In this document: in pieces, positions 14,764 to 16,297 of the stretch
Layout of the letters: every line of letters starts with the position of its first letter
How positions within the stretch are numbered: position 1 is the stretch's first letter
Source: Mucilaginibacter sp.
Lineage (GTDB): Bacteria > Bacteroidota > Bacteroidia > Sphingobacteriales > Sphingobacteriaceae
Direction: 5' to 3'
Assembly (NCBI GenBank): GCA_019235595.1
Contig: JAFAKI010000348.1
Location: 1 to 16,297 of the forward strand
DNA length: 16,297 nucleotides
Made by a program: the position numbers and the translations under genes
The notes under the pieces: model-generated
The model's database searches: none
The model's input: the letters and a program-made list of their open reading frames with translations, nothing else
What the model was told of the DNA's origin: nothing

Positions 14764-15984
14764 TTAACGCAGCGATCTGAAACCTGCCCGTAGTTCATTT
14801 ACAAAAATTTCAGGCTGTTCCCATGCAGCGAAATGACCGCCCTTTTCTACTTTGTTATAATGGATCAGGTTAGGATAGGCCTGTCGTGTCCAGCTTTCGG
14901 GAGCTGGATAGAGCTCATCAGGAAACACGCTCACAGCAACCGGGATGGTAACGCCTTTCACATTGAAATACCCGAATTTCCCCCATGTTTCCCAATAAAG
15001 CCGCGCACCAGAAATCGCTGTATTTGTCAGCCAGGTGATTGTGATATTGTCGAGGATGTCATCTCGGGTAAGGCCCTCAGAGTCTCCATTAAAGACGCGT
15101 GCAATCAGCTCGTAGCTTCGCGCATCATGATCAAGAAAATAACCTGCCAGGCCAATTGGTGAGTCTGCGATTCCATAAAGTGTTTGTGGACGCAATCCCA
15201 TCTGGTAACCATAGGCAATTCCTTTTTGATATACGAATTGTACCCGTTCGTAGGCAATCCTTTCGTCATCAGACAGATCAACAGGAGCTGGCGCACCGGA
15301 AAAAGCAGCACCGTCTATTTCTGCCGGAAAAATACCCGGCATATTGGTGTGAATACCGATGAGTTCAGGTGGCGGCTGTACGGCCATCAGATCCGTAATA
15401 AGGGCACCCCAGTCTCCGCCTTGGGCAACGAATTCTTTGTATCCAAGACGTTTCATCAGTGTAACCCAGGCATTTCCAATTTTATCCGGACCCCAACCGG
15501 CGGTAGTTGGTTTTTCCGAAAAACCGTAACCTGGCATGGAGGGTATAACAATATCGAAGGCATCAGACGAATTGCCGCCATGTGCGGTTGGATTTACGAG
15601 CGGATCGACGATCTTCATTTGTTCAATGATGGAGCCTGGCCATCCATGCGTAACGATCAATGGCAAAGCATTTTCATGATGCGAACGAATATGAATGAAA
15701 TGAATGTCTAGCCCGTCAATGTTGGTAATAAATTGAGGGAGAGCATTAAGTCTTGACTCCACATTACGCCAGTCATAGTCCGTGACCCAATACTGCGCAA
15801 GAGCCTGCATCGTGGCAAGCTGCACGCCCTGGGATGCATCTGTGACCGTTTCTTTGTCCGGCCATTTTGTTGCCAAAATACGTTGCTTTAGATCGTCTAA
15901 TTCGGCTTGGGGAAAGGCGAACTGGAACGGGCGGATCAAACCTGGAGACCCCGTTTCCTTTAAAGTTGCTGTGTTAGTTTCCAT
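14764..15984 (-). CDS. Epoxide hydrolase-like alpha/beta hydrolase with EHN domain
   Basis: A 406-residue member of the microsomal epoxide hydrolase type, which opens epoxides through an aspartyl ester intermediate. The N-terminal EHN cap (about 16-125) contains RPFQFAFPQAELDDLKQRI and the WVTDYDWRNVESRLNALPQF segment. The alpha/beta core has the oxyanion motif HGWPGS (113-118), nucleophile Asp191 in QGGDWGA, the PGYGFSEKP loop, and catalytic His384 in KGGHFAAWEQP. Glu357 in FPDELYPAP is the likely acid. No signal peptide is seen; it is probably cytoplasmic. The window-edge gene upstream is a paralogue in tandem. Substrate range is unknown; juvenile-hormone or aromatic epoxides, as in the family, are not implied here. 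Confidence 0.94.
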   Translation of the reverse strand: METNTATLKETGSPGLIRPFQFAFPQAELDDLKQRILATKWPDKETVTDASQGVQLATMQALAQYWVTDYDWRNVESRLNALPQFITNIDGLDIHFIHIRSHHENALPLIVTHGWPGSIIEQMKIVDPLVNPTAHGGNSSDAFDIVIPSMPGYGFSEKPTTAGWGPDKIGNAWVTLMKRLGYKEFVAQGGDWGALITDLMAVQPPPELIGIHTNMPGIFPAEIDGAAFSGAPAPVDLSDDERIAYERVQFVYQKGIAYGYQMGLRPQTLYGIADSPIGLAGYFLDHDARSYELIARVFNGDSEGLTRDDILDNITITWLTNTAISGARLYWETWGKFGYFNVKGVTIPVAVSVFPDELYPAPESWTRQAYPNLIHYNKVEKGGHFAAWEQPEIFVNELRAGFRSLR

Positions 15985-16033
15985 TTTATAATTTTTTAAA
16001 TTCAGTTTTAAATTTGATTTTCAAGGCAAATGG

Positions 16034-16051
16034 CAATTGATAAGTCAATTG
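16034..16051. promoter_or_regulatory. 18-base palindrome between the two epoxide hydrolase genes
   Basis: CAATTGA (16034-16040) and TCAATTG (16045-16051) form a perfect inverted repeat around TAAG. It lies about 50 bases upstream of ATG 15984, between the two paralogous genes. Dyads of this size are typical of dimeric regulators such as TetR-type repressors, but no regulator gene is visible. A TTTG occurs just downstream on the minus strand (CATTTG), without a clean -7 box. Confidence 0.4.
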
Positions 16052-16078
16052 TGTAGGTGTTCGCAATCTATGCTGTAA

Positions 16079-16297
16079 TCAGGCCGTCCTCCTAAAGAAA
16101 CTAAAGGCCGCACGCATTTCGTTGACAAAAAGCGACGGTTGTTCCCATGCAGGAAAATGCCCTCCCTTGTCAAGTTTGTTATAGTAAATCAGGTTTGGGT
16201 ACGCCCGTTCCACCCAACTGCGCGGAGCTACGTAAAGCTCATTGGGAAATACACTCACAGCTACCGGGATAGTAATACCTTTTGCGCTGAAATAAGC
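16079..16297 (-). CDS. Second epoxide hydrolase-like paralogue, N-terminus outside window
   Basis: The last 72 residues of a second EHN-type epoxide hydrolase, ending in TGA at 16079-16081. I translated AYFSAKGITIPVAVSVFPNE, then a segment ending DKGGHFPAWEQP and LFVNEMRAAF. It aligns without gaps, apart from a three-residue longer C-terminus, with residues 338-406 of the neighbouring gene and keeps the catalytic histidine (KGGHF). Asp356 of the neighbour is Asn here, while the following Glu is kept, which points to the Glu as the acid of the triad. The nucleophile and oxyanion residues lie outside the window. Tandem arrangement on the same strand with a 94-base gap indicates a local duplication and possible operon. 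Confidence 0.93.
   Translation of the reverse strand, partial: AYFSAKGITIPVAVSVFPNELYVAPRSWVERAYPNLIYYNKLDKGGHFPAWEQPSLFVNEMRAAFSFFRRTA

Noticed and set aside
15184..15711. Plus-strand 175-codon frame inside the epoxide hydrolase gene
   Set aside because: Antisense to the conserved alpha/beta hydrolase core, with no recognisable domain.
1..16297. Search by eye for tRNA, rRNA, CRISPR repeats, transposases and toxin-antitoxin pairs
   Set aside because: No T-loop-like signature, spaced direct repeats, terminal inverted repeats with a transposase, or paired small toxin genes were found.

Overview
The window looks like chromosomal DNA of a Bacteroidetes bacterium, most likely of the family Sphingobacteriaceae (Mucilaginibacter/Pedobacter type). 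The reasons are the moderate GC content, promoter boxes of the Bacteroidetes type (TAnnTTTG), weak or absent Shine-Dalgarno sites, a crtI-crtB-idi carotenoid cluster behind a MerR/B12-type regulator, and families common in this group (DUF2911, DUF892, Lmo0937, PAS-rich hybrid-free kinases). The genus is an inference. No rRNA, tRNA, CRISPR array, insertion sequence or phage gene was seen.

Positions 1-4066 (minus strand) hold a tightly packed carotenoid operon: a CarH/LitR-like MerR regulator with a cobalamin-binding domain, phytoene desaturase (crtI), phytoene synthase (crtB), an uncharacterised 157-residue protein and the start of isopentenyl-diphosphate isomerase (idi, cut by the window edge). 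Adjacent genes are separated by 12 bases, overlap, or abut directly, so they are probably translationally coupled. A 10-base perfect inverted repeat (TTTTGTCTAA/TTAGACAAAA) surrounds the probable start of transcription and is the likely operator. The picture is an autoregulated, light- or B12-responsive switch feeding isoprenoid precursors to lycopene.

Positions 4066-6422 (plus strand) hold a short apparent remnant of an isochorismatase-type hydrolase, a small acidic ORF, an LLM-class flavin oxidoreductase, a diverged DUF892 ferritin-like protein and a small Lmo0937-type membrane protein. A strong G-quadruplex motif follows directly after the last of these. Positions 6611-10695 (minus strand) hold a VIT/CCC1-like membrane transporter, a large four-PAS orphan histidine kinase and a PAP2 phosphatase.

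A secreted GH3 beta-glucosidase lies on the plus strand at 10897-13068. The right end (13356-16297, minus strand) holds a DUF2911 protein, a secreted cupin and two tandem epoxide-hydrolase-like alpha/beta hydrolases, the second cut by the window edge. This end is visibly more AT-rich in places. Most genes belong to known families. The parts least explained by known biology are the uncharacterised protein embedded in the carotenoid operon and the divergent operator/promoter region at 4012-4066.
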